Positions 43,401 to 52,637 of a stretch of 64,000 nt of DNA are shown one piece after another. Position numbers and translations under genes: made by a program. The stretch spans positions 26,140,669-26,204,668 of the forward strand of contig OX352762.1 of the NCBI GenBank assembly GCA_947095585.1, read 5' to 3'. Below the pieces are notes generated by a model. The model worked only from the letters and a program-made list of their open reading frames with translations. It did not search any database and was not told where the DNA came from. The stretch's first letter is position 1; each line of letters opens with the position of its first letter. Source of the DNA: Nephrocerus scutellatus. Taxonomy: Eukaryota; Arthropoda; Insecta; Diptera; Pipunculidae.

Positions 43401-45818
43401 GTCCTACAGACAGACGCCAGTGCCGATGGTCTCGGTGCAGTACTCTGGCAAACAATCAATAATCAGGAAAAGGTAATCGCCTATGCCAGCCGAACGCTCA
43501 ACGACGCAGAACGGAACTACTCGGTCACAGAGCGAGAATGTCTAGCGGTGGTCTGGGGAATCCGAAAGATGCGTCCATATCTAGAAGGGTACCACTTTAT
43601 AGTACATACCGACCATCAGTCTCTAAAATGGTTGCATAATATCGATAACCCCTCAGGACGACTAGCACGCTGGGCCATCGAACTCCAGCAACACGATTAT
43701 GAAATCCGGTACCGAAAGGGATCATCCAACACCGTGGCTGATGTACTATCTCGACACCCAAACGGAAAACCCCTTAGACTTATACTACCAATAACCGAAA
43801 CATGCCCATGGTACGATGCCAAGATAAAATCCGTCACAACGAAACCCGAGGAAAACCCGGAATATCAGGTCGTGGAAAAAACCCTCTACCGACATATATT
43901 CACCCCCACCAGTTATACCGAAGCCACCACGTCCGCCTGGAAAATTTGCGTCCCCAAGCCACTTCGCCGACAGATCATGCACGAAAATCACACGGATGTG
44001 ACCGCAGGCCATATGGGAATTGCCAAAACCATTACCAGAATCGCAAAAACCTATTACTGGCCCGGGCTATATCGCGATACCGCGCGATTCGTTCGACGGT
44101 GCCCCACGTGTCTCGAGTACAAAGTACCGACCAGAAAACCTGCAGGGGAGATGCACGTAACCACCGCAAGCCATCCATGGGAAATCGTATGCTCCGATTT
44201 TATAGGCCCGCTCCCACGATCGGCAAAAGGAAACACCATGATCCTGGTCTTTTACGACAAGTTTTCCAAATGGACAGAATTCCTGGCTCTCCGTGACGCA
44301 ACTACTCCTGCCCTCATCAAAGGATTCAAAGAACGTATACTCAGCCGGTATGGCTGCCCCAAAATCCTGATCACCGATAATGGCACGCAATACCGGAGCA
44401 AACAATTCCAGACCCTACTATTGCAACTACAAATTAAGCAAAGATTTACCCCACCGTATACCCCGCAAGCGAACCCAACCGAACGGATGAATCGTGTGAT
44501 AAAAACAATGATCTCACAGTACGTCAGAACCGACCACAGGCGATGGGACGAATATCTACCAGAGTTTATGTTAGCCATCAACACCAGTCACAACGAAACC
44601 ACCGGTTATTCCGCAGCCTATCTTAATTTCGGTCGCGAATTACGGCTCCCTACCACCCCAGATATACCACTCAACAAAGAACCTGACACACCAGAACGCA
44701 TCACCATGCTAAACGAAATCCTGGCCCTGGTCAAGCATAACCTGGCCAAAGCGTTTAATACACAAAAAAAATATTATGACCTCCGTCGACGCCCATGGAC
44801 ACCAGCAATCGGGGAAATGGTCTATTACCGACACCGACCACTCTCCTCAGCCACGCAAAATTTCGCCGCTAAATTAGCACCTCGATTTATTGGACCGTAC
44901 CGAGTCTCCAAAAAACCATCCCCCGTCATATGCATCCTAGAGGGAGAAAAAAACAAAACAATAACCGCCCATGTGAAGGATTTAAAGCAACTACCCGATA
45001 CCCCTACCATAGACGAAGATCAAACCTCAGGTATGATCAACACCACTGGCCACTCAGCAACACCAGTACCAGTCACGATGGCAACGGAACAACATCGCAC
45101 CAAATTTCTCGGCGAAAATCCGGAACCGGGAGCCCACCGCCGCACCAGACCACGCCCTGTATTGGCACCACCAACAACAACAACTACCGCCAAACAACAG
45201 CTCCGAAACATCAAGTGGAAGAAACGGCCACCACCCCCTAACCGGCCACTTACAGTACACGAGCTACAGCGGCTGACAGCATTGGCACCCAGCATCAAGA
45301 ATGATGCGGCCACCCCGCTTCAGTGGGGCAAACCCCGACCCACCACCGCTCAAACCACCAAAGGACCCAGAATCGCCCACCGGACCATCCAACAAAATAG
45401 CCTAAACCAGAAAACCCAAAGCCGAACCCTAAACCAACCCCCCTCCAACAACACCCAACCACCTACAGATAACCTAACCCTAAACAAACCTCCCTCCAAC
45501 GCCACCCAACCGCTTACCGATAACCCAACCCAAACAACCAACCCCAACACCAATACCACTACAAACCCCCCCAAAGCAACACAGAAACTACCAATGACGA
45601 GGTTCATAACCCTCGAGAAGAGTAATCACTTCGACCCTGAGGCCTTCGAGGGCGTTCTCATTCCAACAACCCCCAAGAGATTTCGAATCACCGGACCCAG
45701 AGGAAGAATCTACGGAAGTCACCACCCAGACCACACTATCCTGCTAAGATGCGCAGGGAGCGCCATGACGATCATCCAAGATGACGCCCACCAGCCCAGC
45801 AACATTAACAACAATTAA
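40431..45818 (+). CDS. Gag-Pol polyprotein, 1,795 residues, single frame
   Basis: It encodes all the proteins for copying and inserting the element. Residues 15-43 look like a SAP motif (LRKEELVNELERRGI...DELRKRL). A Gag capsid-like domain spans about 148-290, followed by Pro/Gln-rich sequence and tandem 22-residue repeats (about 365-460). A CX2CX4HX4C knuckle is at 470-483 and a second Cys-rich cluster at 491-506. The protease DTGAG is at 550-554. The reverse transcriptase (about 705-880) has YLDD at 846-849. RNase H starts at D995 (TDAS) and includes TERE and TDH. The integrase has an H1184...C1224-x2-C1227 zinc site and D1256, D1316, E1351, then a GPY-type end near 1488. A Pro/Thr-rich tail of about 260 residues follows. 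There is no stop or frameshift between Gag and Pol, unlike most gypsy elements, so the Gag:Pol ratio must be set otherwise. Start chosen at the first ATG after the leader. Confidence 0.95.
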   Translation: MATLEPEINASAVYSLRKEELVNELERRGIDSTGTVDELRKRLSAEIKTTKPTEKLTPTKKGSEIPAIIYPEVDTGTSQKKTEMKEELRVAQPTGQIYETSPRMYAEVDASTAQAVDARSPPTFAYRLSDADIMDKVRKWNVRYDGGTNNPLEFLERVEELAECYQVPLDRIVRTLPELLKGNALVWYRNSKELLVNWKAFSEELRRFFLPPRFYTQLLDRIRSRTQNHREKGKEFLTSIQALMRWHTTMTAEEKLDRIYDNLRPDYRHYIKRREFSTLSDLTILIEDFECLMADQPVSRLPQPQNRPLPLRPAVPPFRSTALPFRPQVQYSQPAPQPVATSQQLPIQSARPILPLDLIANNTIYPSHTSNVTPSYQPVANDVTHLYPSHTSNVTPSYQPVANDVTHLYPSHTSNVTSSYQPVTNDVTHSYPSHTSNANHRTSTTNSIYSHPSHTSNATPTSAYERKTHCWACSQPGHLRKHCQQPRLLFCSYCGTQGIQTRHCQCRPGNVKRAVQSCEALDAPTLATLSHASYTLPISFYNHQYNAVIDTGAGRSCIGKTIQRICKANRVPARPIAMTFALADKSTITAHQAYTTKLTWEGRTFTHEFVYIPELMDKILIGTDFLSKFGFTIKCGNETITARTQPGRPVIQSLFSEEQQLKKLLATEIPTFEKLKGPTDITEHEIRLKHQRPFKQRYMPRNPAMQAIINQEIDQLLAENKIEPSNSPYSSPIVLVKKKQGTWRLCVDYRQLNELSIKDAYPLPQINHVLDKLKGARYISTIDLKQGYWQIPLKPTSRPCTAFTVPGRGLFQWKVMPFGLHSAPATFQRLLDKIISPELEPHAFAYLDDIIIIGRTFSEHMAALKEVFRRLRMAKLKINPDKCEFGKTEMRYLGHMVNRHGIHTDPCKIEAVKTLMAPRNIKELRRIIGIASWYRRFVPNFSTITAPLTRLLKKTQKWSWGEDQKKAFEMLKTKLTEAPILACPDFTRQFVLQTDASADGLGAVLWQTINNQEKVIAYASRTLNDAERNYSVTERECLAVVWGIRKMRPYLEGYHFIVHTDHQSLKWLHNIDNPSGRLARWAIELQQHDYEIRYRKGSSNTVADVLSRHPNGKPLRLILPITETCPWYDAKIKSVTTKPEENPEYQVVEKTLYRHIFTPTSYTEATTSAWKICVPKPLRRQIMHENHTDVTAGHMGIAKTITRIAKTYYWPGLYRDTARFVRRCPTCLEYKVPTRKPAGEMHVTTASHPWEIVCSDFIGPLPRSAKGNTMILVFYDKFSKWTEFLALRDATTPALIKGFKERILSRYGCPKILITDNGTQYRSKQFQTLLLQLQIKQRFTPPYTPQANPTERMNRVIKTMISQYVRTDHRRWDEYLPEFMLAINTSHNETTGYSAAYLNFGRELRLPTTPDIPLNKEPDTPERITMLNEILALVKHNLAKAFNTQKKYYDLRRRPWTPAIGEMVYYRHRPLSSATQNFAAKLAPRFIGPYRVSKKPSPVICILEGEKNKTITAHVKDLKQLPDTPTIDEDQTSGMINTTGHSATPVPVTMATEQHRTKFLGENPEPGAHRRTRPRPVLAPPTTTTTAKQQLRNIKWKKRPPPPNRPLTVHELQRLTALAPSIKNDAATPLQWGKPRPTTAQTTKGPRIAHRTIQQNSLNQKTQSRTLNQPPSNNTQPPTDNLTLNKPPSNATQPLTDNPTQTTNPNTNTTTNPPKATQKLPMTRFITLEKSNHFDPEAFEGVLIPTTPKRFRITGPRGRIYGSHHPDHTILLRCAGSAMTIIQDDAHQPSNINNN
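41523..41815 (+). repeat. 66-bp tandem repeats within gag
   Basis: Units starting TACCCGTCGCACACCAGCAA begin at 41523, 41589, 41655 and 41721, with partial units after 41721 and at 41781. Three are full length and nearly identical; each adds 22 residues (YPSHTSNVTPSYQPVANDVT plus two). They lie just before the zinc knuckle and probably form a flexible linker whose copy number varies. Confidence 0.9.
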
Positions 45819-46095
45819 AAAACAGCAATTAGAAGACAGCATTCCTTCTGTTCATATATTTTTATTATAAAATCTTTTTGTTATTATCATACTTATTAAT
45901 ACTTATTACTACTATATATTTTTCTACTTACTACTATTATACTTATTACTATTAATTAAACCTACTTATTACTATTATAAATTACTATACTTACTACTAT
46001 TATCACACTTATTACTATTATCATACTTATTAAACTATTAAACTACTTATTACCGATTGTTACTTTTGCTCAAAAGAAAAAAAAAAAAATATATA

Positions 46096-46140
<45 letters not shown>

Positions 46141-46653
46141 ACCACAGAAAAGAAAAAATACAAAACCACAGAAAAGAAAAACACAAAGAACAACAAAACA
46201 CACACACAAAAAAAAAGAAGAGAAACCCTGTATAAATGGAACTATTATCACTAGACATAAACTTAAGCATATTACTATTAAATGGGAAAAAAAAAAGAAA
46301 GAAAGGAAAAAAATAATAAACCCACCCACAGTTTTTTTTTGAAACACACACACATCTTTTTGTAACTCATATAGGTGTCGGCACGAGACAATAAAGGTCG
46401 CAGACCACCCAAAATATACCAGAAAAAAATAAGTGACCACACCATATGAGAAAATTTTTTTTATGTATAAACATTTTTTACTTTAAAATACCAGATATAT
46501 ACATATACATATATAGATATATAAACAAACTGTATTAAGAAAACCGATAATAGTTATAAGTTATACTTATCCAACCAGTATATATATATAAAAAAAAAAA
46601 AAAAACCCCCATTGCTAGCCTATAAGTGTGTCTTATACTTTTTCGCACCCCGA
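45819..46653 (+). other. 3' untranslated region of the retrotransposon, low-complexity
   Basis: After the stop come imperfect repeats of TTATTACTATTATACTTATT type (45870-46050), an A-run of more than 30 bases near 46100-46133, a twice-repeated ACAAAACCACAGAAAAGAAA block, and TA-rich sequence. No env-like frame is present. Confidence 0.75.
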
Positions 46654-46666
46654 AGTAGGGGGGGAA
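46654..46666 (+). other. Polypurine tract
   Basis: AAGTAGGGGGGGAA directly precedes the TG of the 3' LTR; this is the expected primer for plus-strand synthesis. Confidence 0.85.
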
Positions 46667-47846
46667 TGTAACGAAGTTGGTTAAATACCACTTCGCTACA
46701 AACCATATGTCTAAAGTAATTGCTATACAAAAACAAACCCAGTCACTCGATATATAATGCAAAATTAACCTATTTTGCATTATATCAATTTAGCGCAATA
46801 CGAGTGTACTCGGCCGGTATGCAGTACGTATAAGGTTCAATCCGGCGGTTGAACCAACGAAATTATTTTTTGCGGGAAAAGGGTTTTTCGCCCAATGAAT
46901 GATAGAAATTTATCAATGATATTATTTATAATCAAATAATTTTTCCAAAAAGGGGAAAACAAAATTCCCAAGGAATTCAACTATTAAGACACACTTATAT
47001 GCTCCAATCAATCAACAAAAATCAGAATAGAACATACTACGGCACGGTAGTAAAATCTATTCAAGAGTAGACTATACTGCGGCAAGGCAGCTATACCTAC
47101 TCAAAGGGAAGAAAGCGTTGTGGTTCACAGCAAATTCCCCCTTTACCGACAGCTTTTCGCTGACTACTGTTCTCCACGAACAGCCCCTTTTTTTGGTGAC
47201 AAGGCTAGCCGAGTCATATTAATGTAACACGTTGCCGAGGTTGTAAAACCAGACAACTGTGCTGCATTATATACTCGTACTTTCTTTGTCTAGGTCAATA
47301 TAACAAAATTGTCAAGGTTGTAAAACCGGGCTAATTTTGTTGTGTTGTACACCCATACTTACTGTGTCTATTGCAGTATAGCGAACGATCGAGGTTGTAA
47401 AACCAGGTAGTATCGCTATATTGTAATTTACAAGACACTAAGCAGTCCGCTTGCTCCCAGTGTGGTAGCTATCCCCCGGACCTCGCTTGCTTACTCGTAT
47501 AGTAATTCACTATACCGCGCTGTTCCGTAGAACGCTGCTCGTGTGCTCTAGTAGCAACCACTTAAAGAGCAGAAGCCGCCCATCAACCCCCTTTTCCGCA
47601 GTCGAATACTCTCGGCTGCAATCAAGTTCCCCTGGTTTCCCCGTACCGAGTACGTACAAACCAACGTATCGTAAGTTTATTTAAGTATATTTATATGTAA
47701 GTACGTATAGACTAAGAGATCAAGAAATAAAGAAGAATTGTAATTTTATATCGAAAACCAACAATCTTTTAATTTGTAACGACGAGCGAGAAGGAGAAAG
47801 AACCCTGGGTGACCGGCGAGCGTCACCCGAGCAAAAGACTGTTACA
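46667..47846 (+). repeat. 3' LTR (1,180 bp)
   Basis: Same length and ends as the 5' LTR; lines compared by eye show no difference. The hairpin array is at 47220-47427 and the AATAAA at 47726-47731. Confidence 0.95.
47220..47427 (+). promoter_or_regulatory. Three tandem hairpins, copy in the 3' LTR
   Basis: Same array as at 39424-39631, shifted by 7,796 bp. Confidence 0.7.
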
Positions 47847-47850
47847 AGTT
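47847..47850. other. Right copy of the target duplication (AGTT)
   Basis: Matches 38867-38870. Confidence 0.85.
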
Positions 47851-48374
47851 ATTCTCATATAAGTCGCACTGCGAAAAAAGTTGTTTACTACGTTGGCACG
47901 CAGGAAATACCCATGTCCAACTACTTTAACGAGAGAAAACATGCAGAAGTTCCTCGTTGCAATCTTCTCAAGCATCGTATATTGAAAACATAGAAATATT
48001 TTCCATAAAACTTCATAAAACTTTCCTAGCATAGATTTAATTCCAAACTTTTGCGGTAATTTGTGCAGAAGTTCTAAGGAAGTAATCTGTGTCAATGGTT
48101 TCCTGGCAAAAGTCATTAATGCCATCGGAAACAGAAATGGAATAATGGTTGAGATATCTCACGAAGACAGAGATAAAAAAACGCGTAGAGAAAGACACTT
48201 AATTTGTTCATATGATTGTGGCCAGAGATATTTTCCCATTTGCAAGTGGTTATAGCAAAAGACTAAAACGAATGCTGCAAATTCCGGAAAATTGCATTCG
48301 AAAACGTTATCTAATTAGTAACGGATTATCTTTAAAAATATCTTGGGAACAGTTCACTAATCTTGCATTGCAGT
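47851..48374. other. Flank DNA, nothing recognised
   Basis: Overlapping short frames on both strands, no domain. Confidence 0.4.
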
Positions 48375-49025
48375 TATTCTCTAATAGGGGATACATATGT
48401 GTGCAAAGTTTGAACCGGGTTAGTTAGGAAAACAATAATATCAGAGCCCCCTTCACTTCAAAAATTTTTCAAAAACTGTTCTCACCGGAGACACACAAAA
48501 AAAAATTAAAATCAAAAACTAAAAAATTTAAAAAAAAACTTCGGTCTATCGGAGACACACATATGCTTAAAATTAAAAGTAAATTTGAAGAAAATCGAGT
48601 TAATATTTCAAAAAAAAATGTATGGGGCCCCACGACCCCGGAGACCAGGGTCTCCAAATTTTGTATAAAAAGTGTTGTCCATCGAAGATACACACGTATA
48701 TAAAATTTGAAGAAAATTGGGTTATGTTTTTTTAAAAAAATTTATTGGGGCCCCATGACCCTGGGGTCTCCAAAATTTTTACAAAAAGTGTTGTCCATCG
48801 AAGATACATAGTGTATAAAATTTAAAGAAAATCAGGTTATTTTTTAAAAAATTTGTATGGGCACCTGTCGGACCTGAGGACCGAGGAAATACTATTTGCA
48901 AAATTTCAATAAAATCGGGCTTTGGAAAGAAGGTTTAAAATTTATCGCAAGATTCCACGACAAACAGACCGACCGACCGACAGACAAAGAGACGTGCCAC
49001 GGGCAAGCGAATTTAAAAATTGAAA
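48375..49025 (+). mobile_element. Minisatellite element copy, about four units
   Basis: Units with GTTGTCCATCGAAGATACAC, ATAAAATTTGAAGAAAAT and GGGGCCCCACGACCCCGG recur about every 115-122 bp. It ends CACGGGCAAGCGAATTTAAA. Confidence 0.65.
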
Positions 49026-49645
49026 TTTTTCTTGTAAATTCTCTGATCGGAGATTCGATTTTGTGGTGAAATTCCCCATTTGGTGGTGAAAACATAGCAG
49101 CCACAATGGACGGTTGGTGCGACGTACAACGACGTACGAAGTTAGGCTGTAAAGCAGTGTGAGTGCGTAACCAGTTCTTCATATACTCGTAATATTGTAC
49201 AAAACGCATATTAAGAATGCACTCACACAACTGAGTGTACAACACATTACAATTGCGGAACCATTCAGTTTTGTATAAAAATATTTGTTCTACTTCCTCT
49301 TGATATCTCTATACTTTCTGCTTCAACACAACAACAAAACAACCCCAATCGTAAAGCAAGCAGTGCTGCTTACAGCGCATCAGCTCATCAGCACACACAG
49401 AACACAGTAATTATAGTATGATATGATCTGATGCCGCTAAATAGAAAAATTTGTATGGAAATCCCCCGATCCCGCAGCCCGATCTCTCTGAAATTTAATT
49501 TAATAGAAAGTATTGTCACCGGAAATATGCATGTGTGGAAAATTTCAATAAAATCGGGCGTTGTGAAGTGGGTTCAAAATTGATCAAAAAATCTGAACAC
49601 CAGCCAGCCAGCCAGCCACGGGCACGCGAAGTTAATATAGAGAAT
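49026..49645 (+). mobile_element. Minisatellite element copy with unique segment
   Basis: It begins AAATTTTTCTTGTAAATTCT, then CTGATCGGAGATTCGATTTT. The unique segment 49045-49440 matches 8745-8462 inverted and the piece at 500-590. Then come one unit and the 3' part with a GCCAGCCAGCCAGCCACGGG run, ending GTTAATATAGAGAATTTA. Confidence 0.65.
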
Positions 49646-50032
49646 TTATAAATGAGCACAAAACTAATATCCCGCCTTAAAGCGAACTTATTTAAAATAG
49701 TAGGATTTGTTGTGTAAATACATTTGACATATTTGCTTAGAAAAAAATTATTTTGCACAGTATATAGGTGTAGAACTACCAACTTAAATACTACTTTGGT
49801 TATATTATAATTTAAAAATTGTAATTATATTTTGTGGTGTAAATTAAAACATAATTTTGTAGAATAATTGAGCAGGTTTACAATACACTTCTCGGTGATC
49901 AAGGCTTCAGTTCTGTTCTGGAAGTTCTATTCATAGAGATATAGATTAGATAGAGATTAGAGATAGATTCTTGTTATTGTATTTCAGACATCAATTCGCT
50001 CCTCATTAAAAAAGGACTTCATTAAAAAAAAA

Positions 50033-51125
50033 ACAACCCATAAAAATTAAAATTTTTCATGTAAATTCTCTAATAGGAGATGGGTTAAAATTTGAAGAAA
50101 ATCAAATCCGGAATTTCAAATTGATTGATTTTGAAAAAATTTACATGGACACCACACGCGTCTCATGGCCCTATCACTCCAACAAATTTACAAAAAGTTA
50201 TGTCCATCAGTGATACACATTTGTTAAAAATTTGAAGAAAATCGAGCTAATTTTTAGAAAATTTTGATGAGCACCCCTTGGGCCTCAGGGCCCGTTCACT
50301 CCAAAAACTTTACAAAAGAGATACAGAGGTGTATAAAATTTGGATAAAATCGAGTTATTTTTTTTGAAAAATTTTTATGGGGCCCACGACCCCGGCCACC
50401 AAAATGTTTGCAAAAAGTGTTGTCCATCGAAGATACACACGTACATAAAATTAAAAAAAAATCGGGTTAATTTTTTTTTTAAAAAAATTTGGGGCCCAAT
50501 TACTTAATTTTTTAATTTAATTTTATTTTAATTTAATTTTTTTTTTTAAATTTTGGGGCTCCACGAACCCGAGGCCCGGGGTCACCAAAATTTTTACAAA
50601 AAGTGTTGCCTATCGGAGATACACGCGTATATAAAATTTAAAGAAAATCGGGTTAATTTTTTTAAAAAAAATGAATGGGGCCCCACGAAGCCGGGGCCCG
50701 GGGTCTCCAAAATTTTTACAAAAAGTGTTGTCTATCGAAGATACATGCGTATATAAAATTTGAAGAAATTCGGGTTATTTTTTTTAAAAAAAATTTGTGG
50801 GGTCCCACGAACCCGGGGCCCGGGGTCTCCAAAATTTTTACAAAAATTGTTGTCTATCAGAGATACACATGTGTATAGCATTTGAAAAAATTGAGTAAAA
50901 TTTTGTAAAATATTTGTATGGGAGCCCTCAGACCCCGGGACCCGAGGGGCCTCAAATTTAATAAAATGTGTTGTCTCCGGAAATACGCATGTGTGCAAAA
51001 TTTCAATAAAATCGGACTTTGGGAAATGGGTTAAAAATTGATCGCAAGATTCCACGACAACTGACGACCGACGACCGACGACCGACATCCGTGCCACGTG
51101 CAAGTGAAGTTAATATAAAGAATTT
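50033..51125 (+). mobile_element. Minisatellite element, the most regular array
   Basis: Both termini are present: ACAACCCATAAAAATTAAAA at the left and GTTAATATAAAGAATTTAAA at the right. About seven units lie between; CAAAAAGTGTTG-type starts at 50597, 50719 and 50841 show an exact 122-bp period. Each unit has a CCCGGGGCCCGGGG-like GC palindrome and an ATACACATGTGTAT-like palindrome. Confidence 0.75.
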
Positions 51126-51472
51126 AAAAAATATGGCTTGACTTGTCATTCATACACCGTCAGATAACAAGCGTATTTACTGGTTCTATGAACTGATATG
51201 ACGCAAGAATTCATAACAAATACAATATTTAATTTATTTTTTTCACTAATATATGGACACTTATAACTGCATCCCAAACAAATAGAAAATAATAACGCAG
51301 AAATGAATTCTTTTATCGATATTAATGATTGTATTTATTTTAGACAAATCCTGGCGAAAAAAGGCTGTTTGATAACTAAATTTGCTACTCGGAGTTTATT
51401 TACTTTGCATAAAATGACACACTTCTAAAATTTGCTTTGAGCCTTTAAATTTAGATTTTGATTTTTACAAAA
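51126..51472. other. Flank DNA, nothing recognised
   Basis: AT-rich; no repeat or frame. Confidence 0.4.
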
Positions 51473-52112
51473 TCTATATGTATATATAAAAATGAATGTC
51501 TGTGTGTTTGACTCCTATAGAATCGTAAACTATGCATTTGATCATGTGATGATCTTTAGCAAAGTTGTTGTGCATGAACCCGCGATGGTTTTTGAGTTGG
51601 TTCAGCCCCGCTAGGTGGCGCTGGTATCGTTTTTTTTTTTCGAAAATTCTTATTTATGGAACGATTTGGCTCAAATTCACACCATATAATATTTAAATAA
51701 AAAGAAAGTCGTTGACAACATTTGGACCCGATAGGTGGCGCTGGTGTCGTTTTTTTCCGAAAATTCTTATTTATGGAACGAATTGGCTCAAATTCACACC
51801 ATATAATATTCAAATTAAAAGAAAGTCGTTTACAAATTTGGACCCGATGCTGGGGTGGAAAATGTAGTTTTCACTGTATATGATCTTCATATAAAGAATA
51901 TTCAAACAAGTGTACATTTTTTGCCTGTATAAGTGTCGAGTCTATAGTTTTCTGGATTGGTGAGTTGGTTAGTTATTGGGGTGTACGTGGGCGTGGCGTC
52001 AGTGTGCGGGAGGTTAGTGGGCGGGGGTCAGTGTGATGGGGCAGCCGGGAAACGCGGGTGTAAGTGGGCGTGGCGTCAGTGGGCGGGTAGCAAAGCGCCC
52101 GGGAACAGCTAG
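51473..52112 (+). mobile_element. Non-autonomous Helitron, 640 bp
   Basis: It begins TCTATATGTATATATAAAAA after an A, and ends CTAG followed by T. A hairpin (GGGCGGGTAGCAAAGCGCCC) lies about 10 nt before CTAG. The interior has two copies of a segment with AGGTGGCGCTGG, TTCGAAAATTCT or TCCGAAAATTCT and ACCATATAATATT, about 125 bp apart. Confidence 0.75.
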
Positions 52113-52364
52113 TAAGATAATAAAAACTCAAAGCTAAACATAAATATTTCTTTTGTTGCTCTTCTATAGGTAAAAACTTAAAAAAACTCTAAACAATTCT
52201 TTTCAAACTTTGAAATTAATTTCGAGTACATGGAGTGCTGTTTCTGTTTCTTATTTTGTTCTTCTATTGGCTGGTCTCAAGTGATTAAATCTCTCAAACT
52301 AAAAGGAGCATGAAATATATATAAAATAGTTAGCGCCACATCAAGCATTACTCAATTAATATCA

Positions 52365-52637
52365 GTCAACTGTCAAACAGACTGTTGCGGTCCAAAAGCT
52401 TGCATTTGTGTTGTCCATGTATATTTTTTCACACAAATAGAAGGGACCTACAATTTAATGCCGTGTCCAAACGGCGAATTGAAAGCTTTCCGTGACAAGT
52501 TATTACACTCTCGGACGTTTGTCAGATATTTGCGAGAGGTGGGATAACGAGAAAAATACTTTTGGTGTTACTGGGATTCGAACCACGAGCCTCCTGCTCA
52601 GCAATCATGCAGTTATCCACTGAGCCACGGCGCCCAC
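52365..52637 (-). mobile_element. tRNA-derived SINE copy
   Basis: On the minus strand: GTGGGCGCCGTGGCTCAGTG, GGTTCGAATCCCAGTAACAC, CGCCGTTTGGACACGGC and a degraded tail. The head is good, the tail lacks its ATT run. Confidence 0.75.

Larger units (their letters stand above)
38871..47846 (+). mobile_element. Complete Ty3/gypsy LTR retrotransposon, Osvaldo-like
   Basis: The element is 8,976 bp long with paired 1,180-bp LTRs, both TGTAAC...GTTACA, flanked by AGTT. It has a primer binding site at 40055, a 360-nt leader, one Gag-Pol frame (40431-45818), a long AT-rich 3' region and a polypurine tract at 46654-46666. The order protease, reverse transcriptase, RNase H, integrase is that of Ty3/gypsy. 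The long LTRs, total length near 9 kb and lysine-type primer site recall Osvaldo of Drosophila buzzatii; this is from memory and needs a tree. No env-like frame is present. All catalytic motifs are intact and I find no LTR differences by eye, so the insertion is recent and may be active. It lies 8.8 kb upstream of the Cbp53E start in the opposite orientation. Confidence 0.92.

Noticed and set aside
46057..46254. Lysine-rich frame and its Phe-rich opposite strand
   Set aside because: Produced by the long A-run in the 3' region of the retrotransposon.
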